Positions 1 to 7,473 of a stretch of DNA of 64,000 bases are shown piece by piece (the stretch's first letter is position 1; every line of letters begins with the position of its first letter). Below the pieces are notes generated by a model. The model saw only the letters and a program-made list of their open reading frames with translations. It was not told the DNA's origin and searched no databases. The DNA is from Aphodoplasma sp045592745 (GTDB taxonomy: Bacteria; Bacillota; Clostridia; UBA1381; UMGS1253). The position numbers were made by a program, and so were the translations under genes. The stretch lies in NCBI GenBank assembly GCA_045592745.1, contig JAZNVH010000025.1, forward strand, positions 1 through 64,000, written 5' to 3'.

Positions 1-55
1 AGCCCACTTTGGGCATCGGATTTGCGCCTGTGAGGTCAAAATCCATTTTTGCCAT
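1..55 (-). CDS. Unidentified protein, first 18 codons only
   Basis: Only the N-terminus is in the window, reading leftward from an ATG at 55-53: MAKMDFDLTGANPMPKVG, then the edge. A Shine-Dalgarno site AAAGGAAG lies just upstream on the minus strand (about 63-71). A possible minus-strand promoter has its -35 TTGACT at 141-136 with a weak -10. The fragment is too short to assign a family. The gene is divergent from polA. Confidence 0.5.
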   Translation of the reverse strand, partial: MAKMDFDLTGANPMPKVG

Positions 56-201
56 AGAAAACTTCCTTTCTTGATTAAAATTTTAAAATTAATTTGGTAT
101 TTTGCGCACGCGCACATTACATAATATGTTTACATAGTCAATTTTGTTAAATGTTTGTTAGTATGCAGATTTTAATTTATATTACAAAATGATTTATTCT
201 A

Positions 202-230
202 TTGACTTATATGGTAAATTAAACTAATAT
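202..230 (+). promoter_or_regulatory. Sigma-A promoter of polA
   Basis: TTGACT (202-207), 17-nt spacer, TATA-like box TAATAT (225-230). It sits 40 bp upstream of the polA ATG, with the Shine-Dalgarno AAAGGAG at 254-260 in between. Confidence 0.8.
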
Positions 231-270
231 ATTATGTAAGAAGAAAAGTAGATAAAGGAGCAAATAAAAT

Positions 271-2949
271 ATGAGTGAGCGCCTTATAATTATAGATGGA
301 AACAGCATTATTAACCGTGCATTTTATGGTATACGAACGCTTAGCACTAAGGATGGCACGCCTACAAATGCGGTATATGGTTTTTTAAATATTATGCTTA
401 AGTATATACAGGAGATAAATCCGCAGTATTTGTGCGTAGCTTTTGACCTTTCAAAGCCGACATTTCGTCATAAAATGTATGATCAATACAAAGCACAAAG
501 AAAGAAAATGCCGGAAGAACTTGCGGTTCAAATGCCTCTTATGAAGAAGATTTTGACAGCAATGAATATCAAAATTCTTGAAAAAGAGGGCTTTGAGGCT
601 GATGATATCATAGGCACTGTTTCGGATATCTGTGACACAAGCTTAATAGAATGTATTATCGTAACAGGCGATAAAGATGATTTGCAGCTTGCGACTGATA
701 CAACAAAGGTTTATCTTACAACAACAAGTAAAGGAAATACAAATACCGATATCTATGACAAAAATGCAGTTATTGAAAAATATGGCGTAACACCACAGCA
801 GTTCGTGGATGTAAAGGCGCTTATGGGAGATACTTCCGACAATATTCCGGGTGTTGCGGGTATAGGCGAAAAAACAGCACTTTCTCTTATCCAAAAATGT
901 GAAAGTATCGAAAAGCTTTATGCTGATGAGGAGTTGTACGGCGCAAAAGGTGCGATGCTGACAAAGCTTGTAAATGGAAAAGAATCTGCGTTTTTAAGTA
1001 AGAAGCTTGCAACAATAGACAAAAATGTTCCTATTGATTTTAAAATTTCTGATGCACAGGTAAAGCCGTATAACAATAATGAGCTTTACAATGTATTGTC
1101 ATCTTTGGAGCTTAAAAGTATAATAAAAAAGCTTGAATTAAGTAGTGATGAAACGTCTTTTGAAGAAGATAAAAAAGAATTTGAAAAGATTAATACTGTA
1201 ATTATAAATGATGCAGATGAGCTTTCTTCGATTGAAAAGACTGTATTGGAAGAGGGAGAGCTTGTATACAGAATATATCAAACTGACGGTGTGCTTGATG
1301 CTTTGGCTGTATACACCAAAGCGACGCTGTACTATATTCCTGTCGGACTCTTTTTGACGGATTATTTAATTCTTCAAACGCTTTCAAATCTTTTTTCAAG
1401 TGACGAAATAAAAAAAGTTGCTCACGCAGCAAAGAATGATATAGTTCTTTTGAAAAGATTTGGCATAGAGTATAATAATCTTTCGTTTGATACGGCAATT
1501 GGAGCATATATATTAGAGCCTTCCCGAAGTGATTATGAACTTAGTTCGCTTGCAGAGGAATATCTTAATACACATATGCCTGCTGAGGAAGAGATTCTTG
1601 GAAAAGGCAAATCGCGTATGCATATATGCGACATTGATGAAAATAAAGCGGCAGAATTTGCTTCTATGCAACTTATGTGCGTAATGAAATTTAAAGAATA
1701 TACTGAGTGTGAACTTGAAAAAAATGGTCAGCACAGTTTGTATTATGATATCGAGCTGCCACTTGTAAATGTTCTTGCTGATATGCAGGTTGTTGGAATT
1801 GCGGTTGACAGAGAAAAACTTTTTGAGTTTAACAAAACGCTTGGGGAGCGCATAGCAGAGCTTACGGAAAAAATATATGAGCTTGCAGGCTGTGAGTTTA
1901 ATATTAACTCTACAAAACAGCTTGGTGAGGTTTTGTTTGAAAAGCTTGGCTTAAAGGCGGTCAAAAAGACTAAAACTGGTTATTCAACCGATGCAAGCGT
2001 GCTTGAAAAACTTTTGGGAAGTCACGAAATTATTGAGTATCTTATAGAATACAGACTTGTAAATAAAATTAAGACAACATATGGTGATGGTCTTTTGGAT
2101 GTAATAAGCGCAAAGACGGGAAGGATACATTCGAGCTTTAATCAGACTGTTACAGCAACGGGACGTATAAGCTCAACTGAGCCTAATATGCAAAATATTC
2201 CTGTGCGTCATCCACTTGGACGCGAAATAAGAAAGATGTTTGTCGCAAAAGAAGGGTGCACTCTGGTCGATGCGGATTATTCACAGATAGAGCTTCGTAT
2301 TCTGGCGCATATTGCTCATGACGAAGCTATGATAAAAGCGTTTGAAGACGGGGTTGACATACACGCTGTTACGGCGTCACAAGTTTTGGGAATACCGCTT
2401 GAAAGTGTAACGGCATCTCAGCGTTCTGATGCGAAGGCTGTAAACTTTGGTATTGTGTATGGAATAGGGGAGTTTAGTCTTTCAAAGGATTTGAAAATAA
2501 GCGTATACGATGCTAAAAAGTATATTGAAGGCTACCTTGCGCATTACAAGGGAGTCAAACAGTATATGGATGATATCAAAAATGAAGCATACGAAAAAGG
2601 ATATGTAACGACAATATTTGGCAGACGAAGAAATATCACCGAACTTAAATCGTCAAACTTTAATATACGTTCATTTGGTGAGAGAGTTGCGCTCAATACC
2701 CCCATACAGGGAAGCGCGGCGGATATAATCAAGCTTGCTATGGTACGTGTATACTCGCGCCTTGCAAAGGAAGGGTTAAAGTCAAAGCTTATACTGCAGG
2801 TACACGATGAACTTATAGTTGAGGCATATGATGATGAGCTTGAAAAGGTAAGAGAAATACTTCGCTATGAAATGGAGAATGCCATCAGGCTTGATGTGCG
2901 ACTTTTGGCAGAGGAGAAGTATGCTAAAAGTTGGTACGATGCGAAGTGA
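271..2949 (+). CDS. polA: DNA polymerase I
   Basis: Family A polymerase for Okazaki-fragment processing and repair synthesis, 892 aa, about the usual length. The order is an N-terminal 5'-3' nuclease domain (about 1-290), a central 3'-5' exonuclease-like domain (about 300-480) and the C-terminal polymerase. Motif A DADYSQIELR starts at residue 667, motif B is KAVNFGIVYGIG, and motif C is VHDE with Asp 846. The central domain lacks the Asp-x-Glu of exonuclease motif I (the region reads VYRIYQTDG), so proofreading is probably lost, as in Bacillus and Thermus PolA. Start ATG follows AAAGGAG by 10 nt. It heads an apparent operon with coaE and a lytic transglycosylase. Confidence 0.96.
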   Translation: MSERLIIIDGNSIINRAFYGIRTLSTKDGTPTNAVYGFLNIMLKYIQEINPQYLCVAFDLSKPTFRHKMYDQYKAQRKKMPEELAVQMPLMKKILTAMNIKILEKEGFEADDIIGTVSDICDTSLIECIIVTGDKDDLQLATDTTKVYLTTTSKGNTNTDIYDKNAVIEKYGVTPQQFVDVKALMGDTSDNIPGVAGIGEKTALSLIQKCESIEKLYADEELYGAKGAMLTKLVNGKESAFLSKKLATIDKNVPIDFKISDAQVKPYNNNELYNVLSSLELKSIIKKLELSSDETSFEEDKKEFEKINTVIINDADELSSIEKTVLEEGELVYRIYQTDGVLDALAVYTKATLYYIPVGLFLTDYLILQTLSNLFSSDEIKKVAHAAKNDIVLLKRFGIEYNNLSFDTAIGAYILEPSRSDYELSSLAEEYLNTHMPAEEEILGKGKSRMHICDIDENKAAEFASMQLMCVMKFKEYTECELEKNGQHSLYYDIELPLVNVLADMQVVGIAVDREKLFEFNKTLGERIAELTEKIYELAGCEFNINSTKQLGEVLFEKLGLKAVKKTKTGYSTDASVLEKLLGSHEIIEYLIEYRLVNKIKTTYGDGLLDVISAKTGRIHSSFNQTVTATGRISSTEPNMQNIPVRHPLGREIRKMFVAKEGCTLVDADYSQIELRILAHIAHDEAMIKAFEDGVDIHAVTASQVLGIPLESVTASQRSDAKAVNFGIVYGIGEFSLSKDLKISVYDAKKYIEGYLAHYKGVKQYMDDIKNEAYEKGYVTTIFGRRRNITELKSSNFNIRSFGERVALNTPIQGSAADIIKLAMVRVYSRLAKEGLKSKLILQVHDELIVEAYDDELEKVREILRYEMENAIRLDVRLLAEEKYAKSWYDAK

Positions 2950-2976
2950 TTTAGATATTAAGAGGAGCAATAATAT

Positions 2977-3576
2977 ATGGCAGTAATAGGCTTAACGGGA
3001 GGCAGCGGCAGCGGAAAAAGCACTCTTGCAGCTCTTATGCAGCATAAAGGCTTTGATATAATAGACGCAGATAAAATTGCACGTGATATAGTTAAAAAAG
3101 GCGAAAAAGCACTTTTGGAAATAACAGAAGAATTTGGTGAAAGTGTGATTTTGGAAAATGGTGAGCTTGACAGAAAAAAGCTCGCCTCAATCGTTTTTAC
3201 AAACCGTGAAAAACTTGAGAAGCTTAATAAAATAACGCATAAGTATATAACTGAGGTTATAAAGAAAAGACTTTCTGAAAATGAAGGTAGAGTCAGCGTG
3301 ATTGACGCTGCGGTTTTGAAGGAAAGCGGAATAATTGACATCTGCGATTATGTGATTTTGGTTGTCGCTGACAAAGATATAAGGGTAAAAAGAATTATGG
3401 AGCGTGACGGCATAACCGAGAAGGCGGCACTTGACAGAATAAATTCTCAGGAGTCTGATGAAAAGTATGCGCAGTATGCCGATTTGGTAATTGATAATTC
3501 AGGGTCTAAAACGCCTGATGCTTTGCTTGAAGATATTATAAAGAAAATCGGAGGAGTTATCCGGAGTGAAAAATAA
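2977..3576 (+). CDS. coaE: Dephospho-CoA kinase
   Basis: Last step of coenzyme A synthesis: ATP-dependent phosphorylation of the 3'-hydroxyl of dephospho-CoA. 199 aa, normal length. The N-terminus carries the P-loop GGSGSGKST at residues 8-16, followed by the family segment FDIIDADKIARDIV. A GAGGAG Shine-Dalgarno lies 10 nt before the ATG. It follows polA by 27 nt, and its last 11 nt overlap the next gene. polA-coaE is a common pairing in Firmicutes. Confidence 0.94.
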   Translation: MAVIGLTGGSGSGKSTLAALMQHKGFDIIDADKIARDIVKKGEKALLEITEEFGESVILENGELDRKKLASIVFTNREKLEKLNKITHKYITEVIKKRLSENEGRVSVIDAAVLKESGIIDICDYVILVVADKDIRVKRIMERDGITEKAALDRINSQESDEKYAQYADLVIDNSGSKTPDALLEDIIKKIGGVIRSEK

Positions 3577-4132
3577 AAAAGCGTTTTTTGCTGCTTTGGT
3601 GCTGATTATTATATGTGTTATAGCATCACCGAAGGTTTATGAAACAGTAATGAAATTCATATATCCTTTAGAATATGAGGATTTGGTTTACAGCTATGCA
3701 AATAAAAATAGCCTTGACCCATATCTTGTTTTGGGACTTATCAAGGCGGAAAGTAATTTTATAAGTGATGCCCGCTCCAATAAAGATGCAAAAGGACTTA
3801 TGCAAATCACGGATTCCACAGCAATATGGGTGGCATCAAAAATGGGGCAGGAAAACTTTTCTGTAAGTGAGCTTGAAAATCCTGAGGTGAATATTGCGAT
3901 TGGATGTTGGTATTTAAGATATTTGCTTGATAATTATAATGATGATACAACGCTTGCGCTTTGTGCATATAACGCAGGAAGTGGTAATGTATCGGCGTGG
4001 CTTTCGAATACGCAGTATTCAAAAGACGGAAAAACGCTTGATAATATACCATTTTCTGAAACAAGCCACTATGTTGTCAACACGCAAAAGTATGCGGAGA
4101 AATATAAAAAATTGTATCCTGATATTTTTTAA
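3566..4132 (+). CDS. Membrane-anchored lytic transglycosylase (SLT domain)
   Basis: 188 aa. One N-terminal hydrophobic segment (about residues 5-25) acts as anchor or uncleaved signal, followed by a soluble lytic transglycosylase domain that cleaves the MurNAc-GlcNAc bond of peptidoglycan. Key features are the catalytic Glu in GLIKAESNF, the motif KGLMQIT and the AYNAGSGNV repeat. The start is GTG at 3566, inside the end of coaE; GGAGG and CGGAG lie just upstream, so translation is probably coupled to coaE. It resembles the small YjbJ-like transglycosylases that often follow coaE. Confidence 0.9.
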   Translation: MKNKKAFFAALVLIIICVIASPKVYETVMKFIYPLEYEDLVYSYANKNSLDPYLVLGLIKAESNFISDARSNKDAKGLMQITDSTAIWVASKMGQENFSVSELENPEVNIAIGCWYLRYLLDNYNDDTTLALCAYNAGSGNVSAWLSNTQYSKDGKTLDNIPFSETSHYVVNTQKYAEKYKKLYPDIF

Positions 4133-4150
4133 TGATGTATTAAATAAACA

Positions 4151-4182
4151 AAAAAGCTTTGCAAAATTTTGCAAAGCTTTTT
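4151..4182. terminator. Bidirectional terminator between slt and gdhA
   Basis: Perfect 16+16 palindrome: AAAAAGCTTTGCAAAA (4151-4166) followed directly by its complement. The ends are A- and T-rich, so it works as an intrinsic terminator for both converging genes. Confidence 0.85.
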
Positions 4183-4198
4183 ATAATACTAATATAAA

Positions 4199-5548
4199 TT
4201 AATATGCAATACCTTGTGCTATCATAGCATCTGCAATCTTCAAGAAACCGGCAATGTTAGCACCTGCAACAAGATTTCCTTCAAGACCGTACTCTTTAGC
4301 GGCTGATGATGCGGCTTTATAGATTTCCTTCATTATGCCGTGAAGTTTTTCGTCAACTTCTTCAAAGCTCCAGCTGTAACGAATTGAGTTCTGGCTCATT
4401 TCAAGACCTGATGTTGCAACGCCACCTGCGTTTGCTGCTTTTGCAGGTCCGAACATTATGCCATTTGACAAGAACGCTTCAACAGCATCAGGAGTTGAAG
4501 GCATATTTGCACCTTCAGCAACAAGCATAACACCATTTGCAATAAGTTTTTTTGCACTTTCGCCGTCAAGCTCATTTTGTGTTGCGCAGGGAAGAGCAAT
4601 GTCGCACTTTGTTGACCAGATGTTTTTGCATCCCTCAAAGTATTTAGCACCGCTTACGCGCTCGGCGTACTCTTTGATTCTTCCTCTTTCAACTTCTTTA
4701 ATCTGTTTTACAACATCAAGGTTTATGCCGTTCTCATCATATACATATCCGCATGAGTCAGAAAGAGCAACAACCTTTGCGCCAAGCTGCATTGCTTTTT
4801 CGGCTGCGTATATTGCAACGTTACCCGAACCTGAGATAACAACAGTTTTACCTTCAAAGCTATCGTTTTTAGCTTTAAGCATCTCATCTGTAAAGTAGCA
4901 AAGACCATATCCAGTAGCCTGTTTTCTTGCGAGTGAACCGCCATATGTAAGACCTTTGCCTGTAAGTACGCCTGTAAACTCGTTTTTAAGTCTTTTGTAC
5001 TGACCAAACATATAACCGATTTCTCTTGCACCTACGCCAATATCACCTGCGGGTACGTCAGTATCAGCACCGATGTGTTTTGAAAGCTCTGTCATAAAGC
5101 TCTGGCAGAAACGCATGATTTCGCCGTCAGACTTGCCTTTCGGGTCAAAATCGCTACCGCCTTTACCACCACCCATGGGAAGTGTTGTAAGACTGTTTTT
5201 AAAGCACTGCTCAAAGCCCAAAAACTTGATAACTGATGCGTTAACGCTTGGGTGAAGTCTGATTCCGCCCTTATATGGACCGATAGCTGAGTTAAACTGT
5301 ACTCTGTAACCTCTGTTAACCTGCACTTTGCCATTGTCATCAACCCATGATACCCTGAACTGGATAAAACGTTCGGGTTCAACAATTCTGTCGATTACAC
5401 CTGCAGCTACAATGTCAGGTCTTTTTTCTACAACGGGTTCGAAAGATTCCAAAACTTCGGAAACTGCCTGCAAAAATTCGGTTTCGCCTTTATTTCTTTC
5501 GCATACCTTGTCATATACTTCTGACAAGTATTTGTTTTTTAGTGCCAT
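4199..5548 (-). CDS. gdhA: Glutamate dehydrogenase, probably NADP-specific
   Basis: Reversible amination of 2-oxoglutarate to glutamate, a central ammonia-assimilating enzyme. 449 aa, typical of the hexameric bacterial class. The substrate lysine lies in MGGGKGG (about residue 129), the region DVPAGDIGVGAREIG follows, and the Rossmann motif is GSGNVA. The second strand ends in LSDS rather than an acidic residue, which suggests NADP. An upstream in-frame ATG at 5563 is unlikely, because the ribosome site GGAGG (5557-5561) starts inside that reading; it sits 8 nt before the ATG at 5548. Monocistronic, with its own promoter and a shared terminator. Confidence 0.95.
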   Translation of the reverse strand: MALKNKYLSEVYDKVCERNKGETEFLQAVSEVLESFEPVVEKRPDIVAAGVIDRIVEPERFIQFRVSWVDDNGKVQVNRGYRVQFNSAIGPYKGGIRLHPSVNASVIKFLGFEQCFKNSLTTLPMGGGKGGSDFDPKGKSDGEIMRFCQSFMTELSKHIGADTDVPAGDIGVGAREIGYMFGQYKRLKNEFTGVLTGKGLTYGGSLARKQATGYGLCYFTDEMLKAKNDSFEGKTVVISGSGNVAIYAAEKAMQLGAKVVALSDSCGYVYDENGINLDVVKQIKEVERGRIKEYAERVSGAKYFEGCKNIWSTKCDIALPCATQNELDGESAKKLIANGVMLVAEGANMPSTPDAVEAFLSNGIMFGPAKAANAGGVATSGLEMSQNSIRYSWSFEEVDEKLHGIMKEIYKAASSAAKEYGLEGNLVAGANIAGFLKIADAMIAQGIAY

Positions 5549-5592
5549 AGTAATTGCCTCCATTTTATATTAAAAAATTATTTTTTCTAAGT

Positions 5593-5621
5593 ATTATATC
5601 AAAGAAAATTTAATGTTTCAA
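5593..5621 (-). promoter_or_regulatory. Sigma-A promoter of gdhA
   Basis: Minus strand: TTGAAA (5621-5616), 17-nt spacer, TATAAT (5598-5593). It lies about 45 bp upstream of the chosen gdhA ATG. Confidence 0.8.
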
Positions 5622-5682
5622 TAAAATTTTGGTATAAAACAAGTTTTGTTTAAAATATATGTTCTTTAGAGCAGAAAATATT

Positions 5683-5716
5683 AAAAAAAACAGACCGCCG
5701 TATATCCGGCAGTCTG
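5683..5716 (-). terminator. Terminator of the small Asn-rich gene
   Basis: Minus-strand stem CAGACTGCCG / CGGCGGTCTG with a short loop, followed by eight T. It lies just after the stop of the gene ending at 5730. Confidence 0.85.
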
Positions 5717-5729
5717 CTGCAACAATTTT

Positions 5730-5966
5730 TTATAGGTCATCGGCATCTTGTACAGGAACTTCGTTTGAATTTTTTGCTTTGCCTGTCCAGCTTCCCATTG
5801 GGTCTGATTTAAGCTGCGCCTCACCAACGTAAGCGTCAACAACCTGCTGAGCTTTTTTTTGAGCTTTGCTGTCTTTGATGTCGCTGATGTTTCGGTTGCT
5901 ATTATTGATGTTATTTTTATTGTTTCTGTTGTTACTGATGTTGTTATTGTTTTTTTGGTTATTCAT
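5730..5966 (-). CDS. Small Asn-rich conserved hypothetical protein
   Basis: 78 aa, function unknown. The first 30 or so residues are almost all Asn with Lys, Arg, Ser and Ile. The C-terminal half ends in DPMGSWTG, a short spacer and VPVQDADDL. From memory, this D-P/V-x-G-S-Y/W-T-G plus VQDADDL ending occurs in many small Clostridia proteins of unknown role. No signal peptide or membrane segment is seen. It has a full transcription unit: promoter at 6046-6019, AGGAGG ahead of the ATG, and its own terminator. The Asn tract is coded largely by AAT and AAC runs and could vary in length. Confidence 0.75.
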   Translation of the reverse strand: MNNQKNNNNISNNRNNKNNINNSNRNISDIKDSKAQKKAQQVVDAYVGEAQLKSDPMGSWTGKAKNSNEVPVQDADDL

Positions 5967-6018
5967 AATATCCTCCTGAAATTGTTATGGGTGCGTTTTT
6001 GCTGCAAGGTTATTTTAT

Positions 6019-6046
6019 GTTATATTTGGGGCAATAATTCTGTCAA
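6019..6046 (-). promoter_or_regulatory. Promoter of the small Asn-rich gene
   Basis: Minus strand: TTGACA (6046-6041), 16-nt spacer, TATAAC (6024-6019). Confidence 0.65.
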
Positions 6047-6113
6047 ATTATGAAAAGAAAAGCGATTTATGGTAATTTTATGAAAATTTTGTTTTGTTTA
6101 TCTTATTTATTTA

Positions 6114-6142
6114 TTGACAATACGGCAAATGAGCATTATAAT
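6114..6142 (+). promoter_or_regulatory. Perfect-consensus sigma-A promoter of madLM
   Basis: TTGACA (6114-6119), exactly 17 nt, TATAAT (6137-6142). Both hexamers match the consensus in full, which predicts high basal expression unless a repressor acts. Confidence 0.9.
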
Positions 6143-6181
6143 GGTACAGGATAAAAAATATAAAGAGAGGTTGGTAAAATT

Positions 6182-6565
6182 ATGATTTACGGTACAGCTT
6201 TACTTGCTGCCTGCATGCTCTGCGGTTCGTACATAGGAAACATATTGGGAGCTTTACTCGGACTCAATTCTGATGTCGGCGGCGTTGGCTTTGCAATGCT
6301 TTTGTTGCTTTTGGTAACAAATTCAAAAAAAATATCGGAAAAACTTCCAAAGGGAACTTCTGAGGGACTCAATTTCTGGAGCGGAATGTTCCTTCCAATT
6401 ATCATCGCAATGAGTGCGGGACAGAATGTATACAGCGCAATCTCAAGTGGTGCAGTTGCAATTATCGCAGGATTGGCTGCGACGGCGCTTGCATTTATAT
6501 TGGTGCCTGTGCTCGGTCTTATGTCAAAGAAAAATACTAACGATAGCGTAGGAGAGGAGGAATAA
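6182..6565 (+). CDS. madL: MadL-type transporter subunit
   Basis: 127 aa with about four hydrophobic segments and a hydrophilic acidic tail (KKNTNDSVGEEE). It matches the small MadL subunit of the two-component Na+-dependent malonate carrier first described in Malonomonas rubra. The partner madM begins 3 nt after its stop. AGAGAGG precedes the ATG. No malonate decarboxylase genes are present in the window, so the substrate here is inferred from family only and may be a different small carboxylate. Confidence 0.82.
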   Translation: MIYGTALLAACMLCGSYIGNILGALLGLNSDVGGVGFAMLLLLLVTNSKKISEKLPKGTSEGLNFWSGMFLPIIIAMSAGQNVYSAISSGAVAIIAGLAATALAFILVPVLGLMSKKNTNDSVGEEE

Positions 6566-6567
6566 TA

Positions 6568-7341
6568 ATGCCGGATTTTGTTAAAATACTTGTTGACCTT
6601 TTGTCATCAAACAGTCTTGTAACAGCGTTTTTAATTGTTGGACTCATATCACTTTTTTCTAATTTTATTTCCGCAAAAATAACACGCGGAAGAATACACG
6701 CGTCAGCGATTGCAATCTTTATCGGCTTGATACTTGCATATATTGGCGGAAGTATCACGGGAGGCTCGAAAGGCTTCTCCGATATAGGCATGTTTGCGGG
6801 TATTGCAATTTTGGGCGGTTCTTCGCTAAGAGACTATGCAATCATAGCAACCGCTAATGGCGCAAAATTTTCGGAAATTAAAAAGTGTGGATTTGTAGGC
6901 ATTTTTTCTCTTTTTATTGGCGTAATTGCATCATACGTAGCAGGTGGTGTGGTTGCCTATATTATGGGATATCGCGATGCTGTAAGCGTATCAACGATCG
7001 CAGCGGGAACAGTTACATTTGTTGTTGGTCCTGTTACAGGTACGGCGATTGGTGCAAGCTCGGAGGTAATTACTATTTCTATTGCAGCAGGTGTTATTAA
7101 ATCTGTTGCGGTTATGATGCTTACTCCGTTTGTTGCAAAGAAAATTGGACTTAAAACTCCGCAGTCGGCAATGATTTTTGGCGGTCTTATGGGAACAACA
7201 AGCGGAACAACAGCAGGACTTGCCGCAACAGATCCGAAACTTGTTCCTTATGGCGCTATGACATCAACCTTCTATACGGGTCTTGGATGTCTGCTTTGTC
7301 CTTCGGTTTTATATTTTATAACAAAATTGATTTTAGGTTAA
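6568..7341 (+). CDS. madM: MadM-type transporter subunit
   Basis: 257 aa, strongly hydrophobic with roughly eight membrane segments and Gly-rich conserved loops (GGSSLRDYAI, GAVGP-like TFVVGPVTGTAIGA, GLMGTTSGTTAGLAATDPKLV). This is the large subunit of the MadLM malonate:Na+ symporter family. Its GGAGG Shine-Dalgarno lies inside the 3' end of madL, so the pair is translationally linked. A terminator follows. Confidence 0.85.
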   Translation: MPDFVKILVDLLSSNSLVTAFLIVGLISLFSNFISAKITRGRIHASAIAIFIGLILAYIGGSITGGSKGFSDIGMFAGIAILGGSSLRDYAIIATANGAKFSEIKKCGFVGIFSLFIGVIASYVAGGVVAYIMGYRDAVSVSTIAAGTVTFVVGPVTGTAIGASSEVITISIAAGVIKSVAVMMLTPFVAKKIGLKTPQSAMIFGGLMGTTSGTTAGLAATDPKLVPYGAMTSTFYTGLGCLLCPSVLYFITKLILG

Positions 7342-7358
7342 GATTACATAAAAAGTTT

Positions 7359-7399
7359 CCTCGGTATGTGTATTATTATGCATATCGGGGTTATTTTTA
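7359..7399 (+). terminator. Terminator after madM
   Basis: Stem CCTCGGTATG / CATATCGGGG with G-U pairs (7359 to 7390), followed by TTATTTTTAT. The stem is imperfect. Confidence 0.65.
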
Positions 7400-7402
7400 T
7401 AA

Positions 7403-7431
7403 TTGACTAATGCGAAAAAACGTGGTATAAT
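7403..7431 (+). promoter_or_regulatory. Sigma-A promoter of putP
   Basis: TTGACT (7403-7408), 17 nt, TATAAT (7426-7431). Transcription should begin near 7438-7440. That places the GTG at 7441 on the first base of the message and supports the downstream start at 7474. Confidence 0.85.
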
Positions 7432-7473
7432 TACAAATATGTGAGAATTTATACAGAAAAGGGGAATAAAAAG

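Noticed and set aside
5549..5563. Longer N-terminus of GdhA (MEAIT...)
   Set aside because: The codons after that ATG are the GGAGG ribosome site for the ATG at 5548, which is correctly spaced.
7441..7473. PutP starting at GTG 7441
   Set aside because: The promoter -10 ends at 7431, so transcription would begin at about that codon with no leader; GTG 7474 has AAAAGGGG at good spacing.
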